Assembly: GCA_046233135.1 (NCBI GenBank)
Contig: JBJXHN010000003.1
Span: 682,001 to 746,000, forward strand
DNA from: JBJXHN01 sp046233135
GTDB lineage: Bacteria > Pseudomonadota > Alphaproteobacteria > Rhodospirillales > Rhodospirillaceae
Direction: 5' to 3'
DNA length: 64,000 nt
Position numbers and translations under genes: made by a program. The notes beneath the pieces are model-generated. The model ran no database searches. It was not told where the DNA came from and saw only the letters and a program-made list of their open reading frames with translations. Shown piece by piece: positions 1 through 9,100 of this stretch (the stretch's first letter is position 1; every line of letters begins with the position of its first letter).

Positions 1-1
1 C

Positions 2-904
2 GCCCTGGCCCTGCCCCAGGTGATCGACGGCCATCACCTGGTGGTCTATCAGGTGGTGCCGGTGCTGATCCTGTGCATGGGGCCGCTGACCAACCTGGTG
101 GGCCAGTGGCCCATGCTGCTGCGCGCCGACGTCAGCCTGAAGGCCCTGGCCGAGCTGGAAGACACCCTGGACAAGGCCGAGCGCGTCAGCTCCGACGACG
201 CCCGCGCCCAGGCCCCGCGCTTCCGCGATTTCAAGACCATTTCGGCCACCGGCCTGACCTATCGCCACCACGGGCCGGACGGATCGGTCACCTTCCAGGC
301 CGGCCCCCTGGACCTGCATCTCGATCGCGGCGAGATCCTGTTCCTGGTGGGCGGCAACGGCAGCGGCAAGTCCACCATGATGCGCGCCTTCATCGGCCTG
401 TATGCCGCCCAAAGCGGTGTCATCGCCGTCGACGGCGTGCCCGTCAGTGCCGAGGCCCGGGGCGGCTATCGCGAGCTGTTTTCGGCCATTTTCATGGACT
501 TCCACCTGTTCGACCGCCTGTACGGCCTGGAAGGCATCGACCCCGACCGGGTCAACACCCTGCTGGACCAGATGGGACTGGCGGGAAAGGTGACCTTCCG
601 CAACGGCGGCTTTTCCACCACCGCGCTGTCCACCGGTCAGCGCAAGCGCCTGGCCCTGGTCGCCGCCCTGCTGGAAGACAAGCCGGTCTATGTCTTCGAC
701 GAATGGTCAGCCGAGCAGGACGTCCACTTCCGCGAGGCCTTCTATTCCCAGATCCTGCCGAACCTGAAGGCACGGGGCACCACGGTCATTGCCGTCACCC
801 ATGACGACCGCTACTGGCCCACCGCCGACCGGGTGATCAAGCTGGATCAGGGCAAGGTGGAATGGGAACGCCCGGGCGCCGCCCTGCGCGAAGACAAGGC
901 CTGA
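2..904 (+). CDS. Cyclic-peptide-type ABC exporter, ATP-binding end (5' cut off)
   Basis: The reading frame is open from the left edge, so the N-terminal part, including most of the membrane domain, lies outside the window. The visible part has the end of a membrane region, then a nucleotide-binding domain with Walker A GGNGSGKST, a signature region LSTGQRKRLAL and Walker B VYVFDEWSAEQD. The GQRKRLAL plus DEW.AEQD combination is typical of the SyrD/PvdE family, fused membrane-ATPase exporters of peptide products or siderophore precursors. Next to NRPS genes on the same strand, it most likely exports the cluster product or a precursor across the inner membrane. It ends 20 bp from the convergent thioesterase gene. 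Family assignment is firm; the substrate is inferred from context. Confidence 0.88.
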   Translation, partial: ALALPQVIDGHHLVVYQVVPVLILCMGPLTNLVGQWPMLLRADVSLKALAELEDTLDKAERVSSDDARAQAPRFRDFKTISATGLTYRHHGPDGSVTFQAGPLDLHLDRGEILFLVGGNGSGKSTMMRAFIGLYAAQSGVIAVDGVPVSAEARGGYRELFSAIFMDFHLFDRLYGLEGIDPDRVNTLLDQMGLAGKVTFRNGGFSTTALSTGQRKRLALVAALLEDKPVYVFDEWSAEQDVHFREAFYSQILPNLKARGTTVIAVTHDDRYWPTADRVIKLDQGKVEWERPGAALREDKA

Positions 905-924
905 GCCCCCCTTCCGCGCCCCTC

Positions 925-1680
925 TCACCGCAGGCTTTTCAGCAGCACCATGCGGATCGTGGCCGCCGGACCGGGATCGAAGGGAAAGCCGTGTCCGCCG
1001 GGCACCACGGTTACCGAGCATCCGGCCCCGGCCAGTGGCTCCCAACGGGCCAAATCCTCCACCGCCACCTCGGCATCGTCGCGGCCACCGAAGACGGTCA
1101 GCGGGCAGGGCAGCGGTTCCGTGTCGCCGGGCTGATACAGCTCGATCAGCCGCAAGTCCGCGCGCAGCCGGGATTCCATCGCGTCCAGGACCGCCCGGGG
1201 TGGCATCTGGTCCTGATCCGCCCCCATCGCATCCCAGAACACATCGGCCGGCTGGTCATGGACCGCCGGCACCAGGCGGGGCTGAAGGGGGGACCGGCTG
1301 CCCGCCACCACCAGCCGGCGCGGCGCCGGCGCCCCGGCAGCGATCAAGGTCCGCACCAGTTCGAACGCCGCTATCCCGCCCATGGAATGGCCGAATACCG
1401 CATAGGGCCGATCAAGCATCGGGGCCAGGACCGCCGCCTGCCGCGCGGCCAGCGCCTGCAAACTTTCCGGTAGCGACTCGCCAGGCCTGTCCGCGTAGGC
1501 GCCGGGCAGCCGTGCCAGGAGAAAATCCACCCCGGCAGGGTAACCGGCCAGCCACCCATGGAACAGCTCTGGATAGCCGCCAACACCGGGAATACAGATC
1601 ACCCGGCCCGAAGACACCCCGCTGCCATCGGGCCGTTCCGCAAGTTCAAACCAATGGTGGATTTCTTTACCCTTCGTCAC
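925..1680 (-). CDS. Type II thioesterase of the NRPS/PKS cluster
   Basis: A stand-alone alpha/beta hydrolase of 251 residues, normal for type II thioesterases that hydrolyse wrongly loaded or stalled acyl groups from carrier domains. The nucleophile motif GHSMGG is followed by a late Asp region (FGGRDD) and a catalytic His in PGGHGFPF. A longer open frame runs upstream to an ATG at 1842, but I chose the GTG at 1680: AAGGAG (minus strand, 1691-1696) sits nine bases before it, and the protein then begins just ahead of the family's typical WF motif. It is divergent from the assembly-line genes. With no thioesterase domain at the end of the assembly line, it might also help release, but editing is its established role. 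Confidence 0.9.
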   Translation of the reverse strand: MTKGKEIHHWFELAERPDGSGVSSGRVICIPGVGGYPELFHGWLAGYPAGVDFLLARLPGAYADRPGESLPESLQALAARQAAVLAPMLDRPYAVFGHSMGGIAAFELVRTLIAAGAPAPRRLVVAGSRSPLQPRLVPAVHDQPADVFWDAMGADQDQMPPRAVLDAMESRLRADLRLIELYQPGDTEPLPCPLTVFGGRDDAEVAVEDLARWEPLAGAGCSVTVVPGGHGFPFDPGPAATIRMVLLKSLR

Positions 1681-1772
1681 TCCCGGAAGTCTCCTTTTTA
1701 CCGTACGTTCGGGGAACCGACGGAGCACAATGGCCAAGTCCATGAAGAAGGGCAACCGCAGGGGAAGGAGCC

Positions 1773-1801
1773 TTGAAACGACCGGGGGCGTCGGGCATAG
1801 T
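1773..1801 (+). promoter_or_regulatory. Candidate sigma70-type promoter for the NRPS/PKS operon
   Basis: In the 233-bp divergent gap between the thioesterase and the loading protein, TTGAAA (1773-1778) is followed after 17 bp by CATAGT (1796-1801). Transcripts would have a leader of about 105 bases before the GTG start at 1914. Only two hexamers support it. No clear promoter was seen for the opposite direction. Confidence 0.35.
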
Positions 1802-1913
1802 TCCGTGACGAACCCGCCCGCAACTACGCGCAATACGCGCATCCCCCGAATTACCCTTTGGTGTCATTCGGTGCTCCGATCCCGTCAGGACGTGAAAACA
1901 GGGAGACCCGGTC

Positions 1914-4900
1914 GTGGCCAGTTCCATGCCGAACGCCGATGCCACCAGCACCGACAACCTTAGCGCTGCCCCCGCCCTGGTGGCCTTGCCGGGCATCCTG
2001 GACGCCCGGATCCGGACGGTCCGCATTTCCCCGGCCGAGGGAACGGAAGGGACGGATCGGCCCACCATGCGAATCGCCTATCTGGCCGGTCCGGGAGCGG
2101 AAGCCCCCTTCCCCGACGGCCTGGCGGAGGCCCTGGAGCTGGACGCCCGGGTTGCCGTCGGCCGCCTGGGTCCCGATGGCCTGGATGATCCCGCCCTGTA
2201 CGCCACCCTGCCGGTCTGGGGGCCGGAAGGACCGGCGGCCGGGCAGATCGATGGGGGAAGCGGTGTGCAGGTCGCCGGCACCTTGCCCGTCACCGCCGCC
2301 GGATCCCTTGCCAAATCCCTGCTCTGCCCGCACCCGCCAGCCGGAGGGGCCGGCGCTCCTGCGCAAGGCACGGCCGAAACCACCCCCGTCGATGGCGACC
2401 GGGACAGCCTGGGCAACGCCCTGTCCGACCGCCCGGCCCTGGCCGAGGGGCCGCCGCTGGTCTGGCCGGCGGACCTGCCCCTCACCCTTGCCGCGGCGCT
2501 GGCGCGGGCAGCCAAAACGGACCGGGGCGTGCGCTATCTGACCGAAGACGGCAGCGATCCCCACGAAACCTACGCCGCCCTGACCACCCGCGCCTTGGCG
2601 GTGCTGGGCGGGCTGCATGCGGCCGGAGCGGCGGCGGGGGATATCCTGCTGATCGACGCCAGCGACCCCGCGTCTTTCCTGGGCGCCTTCTGGGCCTGCC
2701 AGCTGGGCGGCCTGGTGCCGACCCCGATCATCGTCCCCCCCAGCGCCGGCGATGCGGCGGCGCTGCACCGCCTTCAGGCCGCCCGGGAGCTTCTGGGCAA
2801 CCCGCTGGTGGTCGCCGCCCCGGCGGTCGCCGCGACCTATCCCGGCGATGACGACGGCGCGGCCGGCCTCACCGTCCTTGATGCCCGGGCGCTGGAAAGC
2901 GCCCCGCCGACGACCGCCCGTCCGGCAGAGGATCCGGACGCCACGGCGGTGATCATCCTGACCTCCGGCAGCACCGGGTTGCCCAAGGGGGTGCATCAAA
3001 GCCACCGCGCCACCCTGTCCATGGTCGCCGCCGCCTGTCTGGAGCCGCTGGCGTGCTCCGAAGCGGACATCTTCCTGAACTGGATGCCGCTGGACCACGT
3101 GGGCGGTGCGGTCTTTCAAATGATCGCCCCCACCGCCCTGGCCTGCGAGCAGATCCACGGGCTCACCGGCCCGGTGCTGGCCGATCCCCTGCGCTGGGTG
3201 ACCCTGGTGGATCGCTATCGGGTGACCCTGAACTGGGCACCCAACTTCGCCTTCGGCATGATCGCCGACGCCCTGGCCGAAACGGCCGACAAGCCCTGGG
3301 ACCTGTCCTGCCTGCGCGCTCTGGTGAACGGGGGAGAGGCGGTTACCGAGGGCTCGCTGAACGACTTCCTGGACGGGCTGGCCCCCTGCGCCATCCCCCG
3401 CACGGTGATGCGCCCGGCCTTCGGCATGTCGGAGACCTGCGCGCCGATCACCATGGCCACCCTGGGCCATGCGCGCGGTCCCTTCGCCAGCCTTGGCGGC
3501 CCGGTTCCCGGGTCCGCCCTGCGCATCATCGGCGACACCGGCGAAACCTTGCGGGAAGGCGAGATCGGCCGGCTGCTGGTGCGGGGTCCCCAAATTTTCC
3601 GGGGCTATCACGACCGCCCGGACCTGACCGCCGAGGTGATGCGGGACGGGTGGTTCGACACCGGCGACATGGGTTTCCTCGCCGACGGCCAGCTCTATCT
3701 GACCGGCCGCCTTAAGGATTCGATCATCGTCAACGGCGCCAAGTTCTTCGCCCACGAGATCGAAGGGGTCACCGCCCGGGTCCCCGGTATCGACCGCGCC
3801 GGCGTGGCCGCCGTGCCCGTCCGTCCCGCCGGTGTGGACACCGACAAGGTCGCCGTGTTCTTCAGCACCCCCCTTTCCGCCGGCGGGGCAGAGGACGACG
3901 TGCTGCGCACGCTGCTGGTGGCCCTGCGCAACCGGCTGGCGCGGGACCTGGGGCTGGCGGCGGACTACCTGCTGCCTGTCTCCCCCGCCGATATCCCCCG
4001 GACCGGCATCGGCAAGATCATGCGCCCCACCCTGCGCGCGGGCTTCGAAAGCGGTGCCTTCGACAGCGTGGTGGAGCGGGTCACCGCCCTGGTGGGCGGA
4101 GCGGGTACCTGTCCGGTGCGCCTGCACGAAAAGGTCTGGCATCCCCGCCCCCTTCCCCCGCCGCCCCCCGGGCATGCTCTCTCTCCGATCCGCGCCGTCT
4201 TCACTCCCACCCTCACCGCCGCCTTCGGCGATGCGGTCCAGGTGGTGCCTGCCGACGTCACCGGGCAGGACGAGGCCGGCCTGTGGCGGCTGGCGCCGAC
4301 GGACCGCGCCGGCCACGAAGCCCTGCTGACGGCCCTGTCCGCCGGCCCGGAGCAAGGCCGGCCGGACACCCTGGTGCATCTGTGGGGCTGCGGATACCCC
4401 GGGGCGGACGATACCGACGCCTACCGCTCGCTGCTTTGCCTGGGTCAGGCGGTGGCCGCCCTGCCCGAGGAACAGCGGCCGGCCTGTATTCTGGTGGTGA
4501 CACGGGCCGCCGCCGCCTCCCTTCTCCCGGGGCTGGTGCGGTCCCTGGCCCTCGGCCTGCCGGACGTGCGCTGGCGGCTGCTGGGGATGGACGTGGCGCG
4601 CGAGGACGCAACCGTCCCGACCGCCCTGGTGGCCACGATTGCCGAGCGTGTGCGCCAGGAACAGGCCGCCGGCGCCGAACCCGAGGTGACGTGGCGGGAT
4701 GGGCTGCGGCTAGCGGCCCGTTTCCGGCCCGTCGCCCTGTCCCCCCTGCCCGCCGCCTCCGAGCCACCGGTTCAGCCGGGAGCCTTGTGGCTGGTCACCG
4801 GCGGCCTGGGCGGCATCGGCGCGCTTGCCGCCGAACACCTGCTTGACCGGGGCGCCACCGTCCTGTTGACCGGGCGCACCGCCTGCGACGCGCTGTCCGC

Positions 4901-6053
4901 CGACAAGGCCGACCGGCTCGGCCGCCTGTCGGAGCGCGGTGCCGTGCGCTACCGTGCCGTCGATGTGGGCGATGCCGGCGCCCTGGCCGCCGCCGTTGCC
5001 GAAGCGGAGGCAGAGCACGGCGGCGGTCTGGCCGGGCTCCTTCATCTTGCCGGTGTCGGCCCGGTGGTGACCTTGCAGGACGACGATGCCGCAAGCCTTC
5101 CTGCCCTGCGCCGCGCCGCCCTGGACGGCCTGGAGGCCCTTGCCGGCCTGCTCGCCACACGGCCGGCAGCCCGCATGGCCGTTGCCGCCACCATCACCGG
5201 GCGGGTGGGCGGCCGCGTCCCCGGCTATGCGGCGGTGGGGGCCGCCGCCCTGGACCGGGCCGCCGAGATGATCGCTGCCGGCCTGCCGCTGTCCACCCTG
5301 GCGTTTTCCTCCTGGCGGGATGTGGGGATGAGCGCCGGCCGAACCACCGAAGCCCTGCTGCGCACCGACGGACTGCTGGGCCTGGAGCCCGACGCCGGCC
5401 TGGCCGTGCTGGAAGGCGCCCTGTGGCGGCCGGGCAGCCAGTGGATCGTCGGCCTGGACGACAGCCACCCCCTGCACGCCGCGCAGACCCTGGACACTCC
5501 GACGCCGCTGACCCGCCCCGTGATCTGGCAGGAGCGCGGAGAGGCGGGCGCGACGGACGGGGCGGAGCGGCTGCCGGATCTGCTCGGCCGGCCCGGCTGG
5601 GTGCTGGTCCATGGGGTGGAAAGCCTTCCCCGCCGCGCCGACGGCACCCCGGATCTGGCACGCCTGACCGCCGCTGCCGGAGAGATCGGCCGCCCGATCC
5701 CGCCCCGGGACGAAACCGAACGGCGGGTGGCGATGATCTTCGGCGAGGTTCTGTCCGTCGACCCGCCGGCGATCAACGAGAACTTCTTCGCCATCGGCGG
5801 AGGATCGCTTCTGGCCGGCCGCCTCGCCGCGCGGCTGAGCAAGCGCTTTTTCCTGGAGCTGCCGGTGGCCGCCATCTTCCGGAACCCCACGGTCGAAGAA
5901 TTGACGCGGATGCTTCGCCAACTGGAAAGCAAGCCCGGGCTGGTGGACGCGGTGGCCGCCAAGCTGGCGGTGATCGACGGCATGTCGGCAGAGGAACGGA
6001 ACCGGACCCGACACGGTGGCGCCGCCCCCGCCGATGCCCCCGTCCCCCAGTAG
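1914..6053 (+). CDS. Assembly-line loading protein: AMP ligase - KR - carrier
   Basis: 1379 residues. The first ~190 are unassigned, proline/alanine-rich. An adenylate-forming domain follows (about 190-710; A3 motif LTSGSTGLPKG near 348; an NWMPLDHVGG segment I associate with acid-activating loading domains of hybrid PKS/NRPS lines). Next is a PKS-type ketoreductase with its structural half (about 735-950) and a nucleotide-binding half starting LVTGGLGGIG near 960. A carrier domain has FFAIGGGSL with the pantetheine serine at 1298. No condensation, KS or AT domain is present, so it should activate an acid and pass it to the next protein. The KR keeps Tyr1105, but the usual Ser and Lys positions look replaced, so reduction is doubtful. 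The GTG at 1914 has GGGAG (1901-1905) eight bases before it. Confidence 0.85.
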   Translation: MASSMPNADATSTDNLSAAPALVALPGILDARIRTVRISPAEGTEGTDRPTMRIAYLAGPGAEAPFPDGLAEALELDARVAVGRLGPDGLDDPALYATLPVWGPEGPAAGQIDGGSGVQVAGTLPVTAAGSLAKSLLCPHPPAGGAGAPAQGTAETTPVDGDRDSLGNALSDRPALAEGPPLVWPADLPLTLAAALARAAKTDRGVRYLTEDGSDPHETYAALTTRALAVLGGLHAAGAAAGDILLIDASDPASFLGAFWACQLGGLVPTPIIVPPSAGDAAALHRLQAARELLGNPLVVAAPAVAATYPGDDDGAAGLTVLDARALESAPPTTARPAEDPDATAVIILTSGSTGLPKGVHQSHRATLSMVAAACLEPLACSEADIFLNWMPLDHVGGAVFQMIAPTALACEQIHGLTGPVLADPLRWVTLVDRYRVTLNWAPNFAFGMIADALAETADKPWDLSCLRALVNGGEAVTEGSLNDFLDGLAPCAIPRTVMRPAFGMSETCAPITMATLGHARGPFASLGGPVPGSALRIIGDTGETLREGEIGRLLVRGPQIFRGYHDRPDLTAEVMRDGWFDTGDMGFLADGQLYLTGRLKDSIIVNGAKFFAHEIEGVTARVPGIDRAGVAAVPVRPAGVDTDKVAVFFSTPLSAGGAEDDVLRTLLVALRNRLARDLGLAADYLLPVSPADIPRTGIGKIMRPTLRAGFESGAFDSVVERVTALVGGAGTCPVRLHEKVWHPRPLPPPPPGHALSPIRAVFTPTLTAAFGDAVQVVPADVTGQDEAGLWRLAPTDRAGHEALLTALSAGPEQGRPDTLVHLWGCGYPGADDTDAYRSLLCLGQAVAALPEEQRPACILVVTRAAAASLLPGLVRSLALGLPDVRWRLLGMDVAREDATVPTALVATIAERVRQEQAAGAEPEVTWRDGLRLAARFRPVALSPLPAASEPPVQPGALWLVTGGLGGIGALAAEHLLDRGATVLLTGRTACDALSADKADRLGRLSERGAVRYRAVDVGDAGALAAAVAEAEAEHGGGLAGLLHLAGVGPVVTLQDDDAASLPALRRAALDGLEALAGLLATRPAARMAVAATITGRVGGRVPGYAAVGAAALDRAAEMIAAGLPLSTLAFSSWRDVGMSAGRTTEALLRTDGLLGLEPDAGLAVLEGALWRPGSQWIVGLDDSHPLHAAQTLDTPTPLTRPVIWQERGEAGATDGAERLPDLLGRPGWVLVHGVESLPRRADGTPDLARLTAAAGEIGRPIPPRDETERRVAMIFGEVLSVDPPAINENFFAIGGGSLLAGRLAARLSKRFFLELPVAAIFRNPTVEELTRMLRQLESKPGLVDAVAAKLAVIDGMSAEERNRTRHGGAAPADAPVPQ

Positions 6054-6162
6054 AGCGAAAATGGGAAACGGCGGGAAAGAGCGGGCCGGACCGGGACCGC
6101 CGGTCGACGCGGTCGTCAAGACTTGGGATGCAAATCCTCATGAGCGGGGCGAGGGAGTTTCC

Positions 6163-9100
6163 ATGGGAACCGGTGGCATCGAACAGGACGACGAGGCCCT
6201 TCTTCTGCAAATGCTGATGGACGACGGCTTTGCCCTCGGCGGCACCGGTCCGGCCGAGGCAGCCGCCCCCCGTCCCCGTGCCGACCGCACCCCCGCGCCC
6301 GCCGCAGCGCCGCAGCGGCGTTTCTGGATCCAGGAGCGGGTGGAAGCCGTGCCCGGCCTGAACACCCTCGGCTGCCTGATCCATCTGCCCGTCACCCCGG
6401 ACGCCGCAGCCTTGTCCCTCGCCCTGCGCGCCCTGGCTCACCGCCACGAGGCCCTGCGCACCCGCTTCGTCGAATGCGGCGGTGACGTACTGGAAACCGT
6501 CGACCCCGTCCCCGACTCCCTGCCGGTCATCCCCCTGACCCACGGGGCGGAGGATCTGGCCGCCCATCAGGCCTTCGTGGAGCAGCCCTTCGCCCTGGAT
6601 CAGGCGCCGCTGTGGCGGATCGGCCGGTTCACGGGCGCCCCGGCCCCGGCCCCCCTGCTGTTCGCCTGCCACCACAGCATCCTGGACTGGACCGGCGCCC
6701 GGCTGCTGGCCGACGAGCTGGCCGCCCTTCATGATCTGGCGCGCACACCGGGTCATCGCGGGCTGGACGCCGAGGCCCTGGCCGCCCTGTTGCCCGCACC
6801 GCCGTTGCAGCAGGCCGATGTCGGCGCCTGGCATCGCAGCGAGGCGCGGCGGGACAGGCGGGAGGTGGACGCCGCCCACTGGCGGCACCGGCTTGCCGAC
6901 CCCGCCCCGCCGCTGACCCTGGTCGCCGCGACGAGCGCACGGCCGGACGGCAAGGGTCCTGCCGGACGGACCTGCCGCTGCCTGCCCCTGACCCTGGACG
7001 CCGAGTTCACCGCCGCCGTCCGGCGCTTCGCCGGCGCCCGAACCACCACCCCCTTCATGGTGCTGCTGAGCACCTTCGCGACCGTGCTGGGCCGCTTCGC
7101 CCTGGCCGAGGACGTCAGCATCGGCACCGCCGTGGACAACCGCTCCGCACCGGGAACGGAAGAGGTGATCGGCTGCCTGATCGACATGGTGGCCCTGCGC
7201 TGCGACCTGTCCGGCGCACCGACCTTCGCAGCCCTGGTGGATCGCCTGCACACCGCCGCCGTGGCCGACCTCTCGCATACGGAACTGGGCTTCGCCGACG
7301 TCGTCGCCCTGGTCAATCCGGATCGCCGGGCCGGCGCCCTGCCCCTGTTTCAGGCCCTGTTCAACCTGCTGCCCGACGCCGCGCCCGCCGGCACCGCCGG
7401 TGCCCGGCTGGAGCCCCTGCCCGCCACCCTGGCCCGCGCCGATATCGCCCTGGAGCTGCGCGACACCGGCGCCACCTTCACCGGCCGGCTGGAGGTGCGG
7501 GACGGCCTGCTGCCCCCCGGTGTTGCCGAGGCCCTGGCAGAGGCCATCCCGTGCCTGCTGCGCGCCGGGCTGGCCCGCCCCGACCGCCCGGCAGAGGCGC
7601 TGCCCCTGCTCGACCCCGCCGAGGCCCCGGCCCTGCTCGGCCGGCTGAACCCGCCGATGCCGCCGGCCCCGACGGAAAGCCTGGGCGCCCTGTTCGTGGC
7701 CCGGGCCGAAGCCGATCCGGGCGCCACCGCTCTGATCGAAGGGGCGCACAGCCTGTCCTACGCCGGCCTGCATGCCCGCGCCACCGCCCTGGCCGAAGCT
7801 CTGGTGGACCGGGGGCTGCGCCCCGGGAAGACGGTGGCGATCCTGCTGGACCGCTCCATCGATCTGGCCGTGGCCCTGCTGGCCGGCCTGCGCGCCGGCG
7901 GCGTGGTGCTGCCACTGGATCCAGGCTATCCGGCCGAGCGTCTGGCCGCCATCCTGGCCGACAGCGCCGCCTCCCTGCTGATCGCCCGCACGACACCGGA
8001 CTGGCTGCCCCCCGCCGCCAAGGTCACCGTGGTACCGCCCGACGCCCCGCCGGTGCCGGGCACCGCCCTGCCGCCCGTGGGGGCCGATGATCCGGCCTAT
8101 CTGATCTACACCTCCGGCTCCACCGGAACCCCCAAGGGCGTGGTGGGCCTGCACCGGGGGGCGGTCAACCGGCTGCAACGGATGTGGGAGGCCTTCCCCT
8201 TCCAGCCCGGCGAGCGCTCTGTCCAGAAGACCTCGACGGCATTTGTCGATTTCGTCTGGGAATTCTTCGGCCCCCTGCTGGCCGGCGTGCCCTCGGTGAT
8301 CGCCGATGCCGCCACCGCCCGGGATCCCCAGGCGCTGACCGCCCTGATGCATGACCACGGGGTCAGCCGTATCGTTCTGGTGCCCTCGCTGCTGCGGGCC
8401 TGGCTGGACACCGTTCCCGACCTGGGGCGGCGGCTGGCGGCCCTGCGGATCTGCATCAGCAGCGGCGAAGCCCTGCCCGCCGACCTTGCCCGGCGGATCC
8501 GCGACAGCCTGCCCGGCTGCACCCTGCTGAACCTCTACGGCTCGTCGGAGGTATCGGCGGACTGCACCTGGCATGTGGTCAGCAGCGCCGATGTCGCCCG
8601 GGTGCCCATCGGCCGGCCGATCCCCGGCAACCACATCGTGGTGGAGGACGCCGGTGGCAACGCCTTGCCCGTCGGCGCACCGGGCGACCTGGTGGTCACC
8701 GGGCACGGCGTGGCGCAGGGCTATCTGAACAATGCCGCCGCCACGGCCGAACGCTTCTGTGGCGCCCCTCCCCCCACCGCCGCCGGTCCGCACTTCCGCA
8801 CCGGTGACCTGGGATTCTGGAGGACGGACGGCAGTCTGATCGCGCTCGGCCGCCGCGACCGGCAGGTGAAGATCCAGGGGGTCCGCGTCGAACCGGCGGA
8901 GATCGAGGCGCTGCTGACCGGCCGGCCGGACGTGCGGGCCGCCCATGTGCTCGCCCGGCCGGGACACCTGGCCGGCTCCACCGTGCTGGTGGCCTATGTG
9001 GTGAGGGAAGACGGGACGTCGGATACGCAGGAGCCGGCGCAACTAGCCGCATCCCTGCGCGCCTTCCTTGCCAGCCGCCTGCCGGCCGCCCTGGTGCCCG

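Noticed and set aside
925..1842. Longer thioesterase start at 1842
   Set aside because: No ribosome site precedes it, and the extra 54 residues do not fit the family, while the GTG at 1680 has AAGGAG at good distance.
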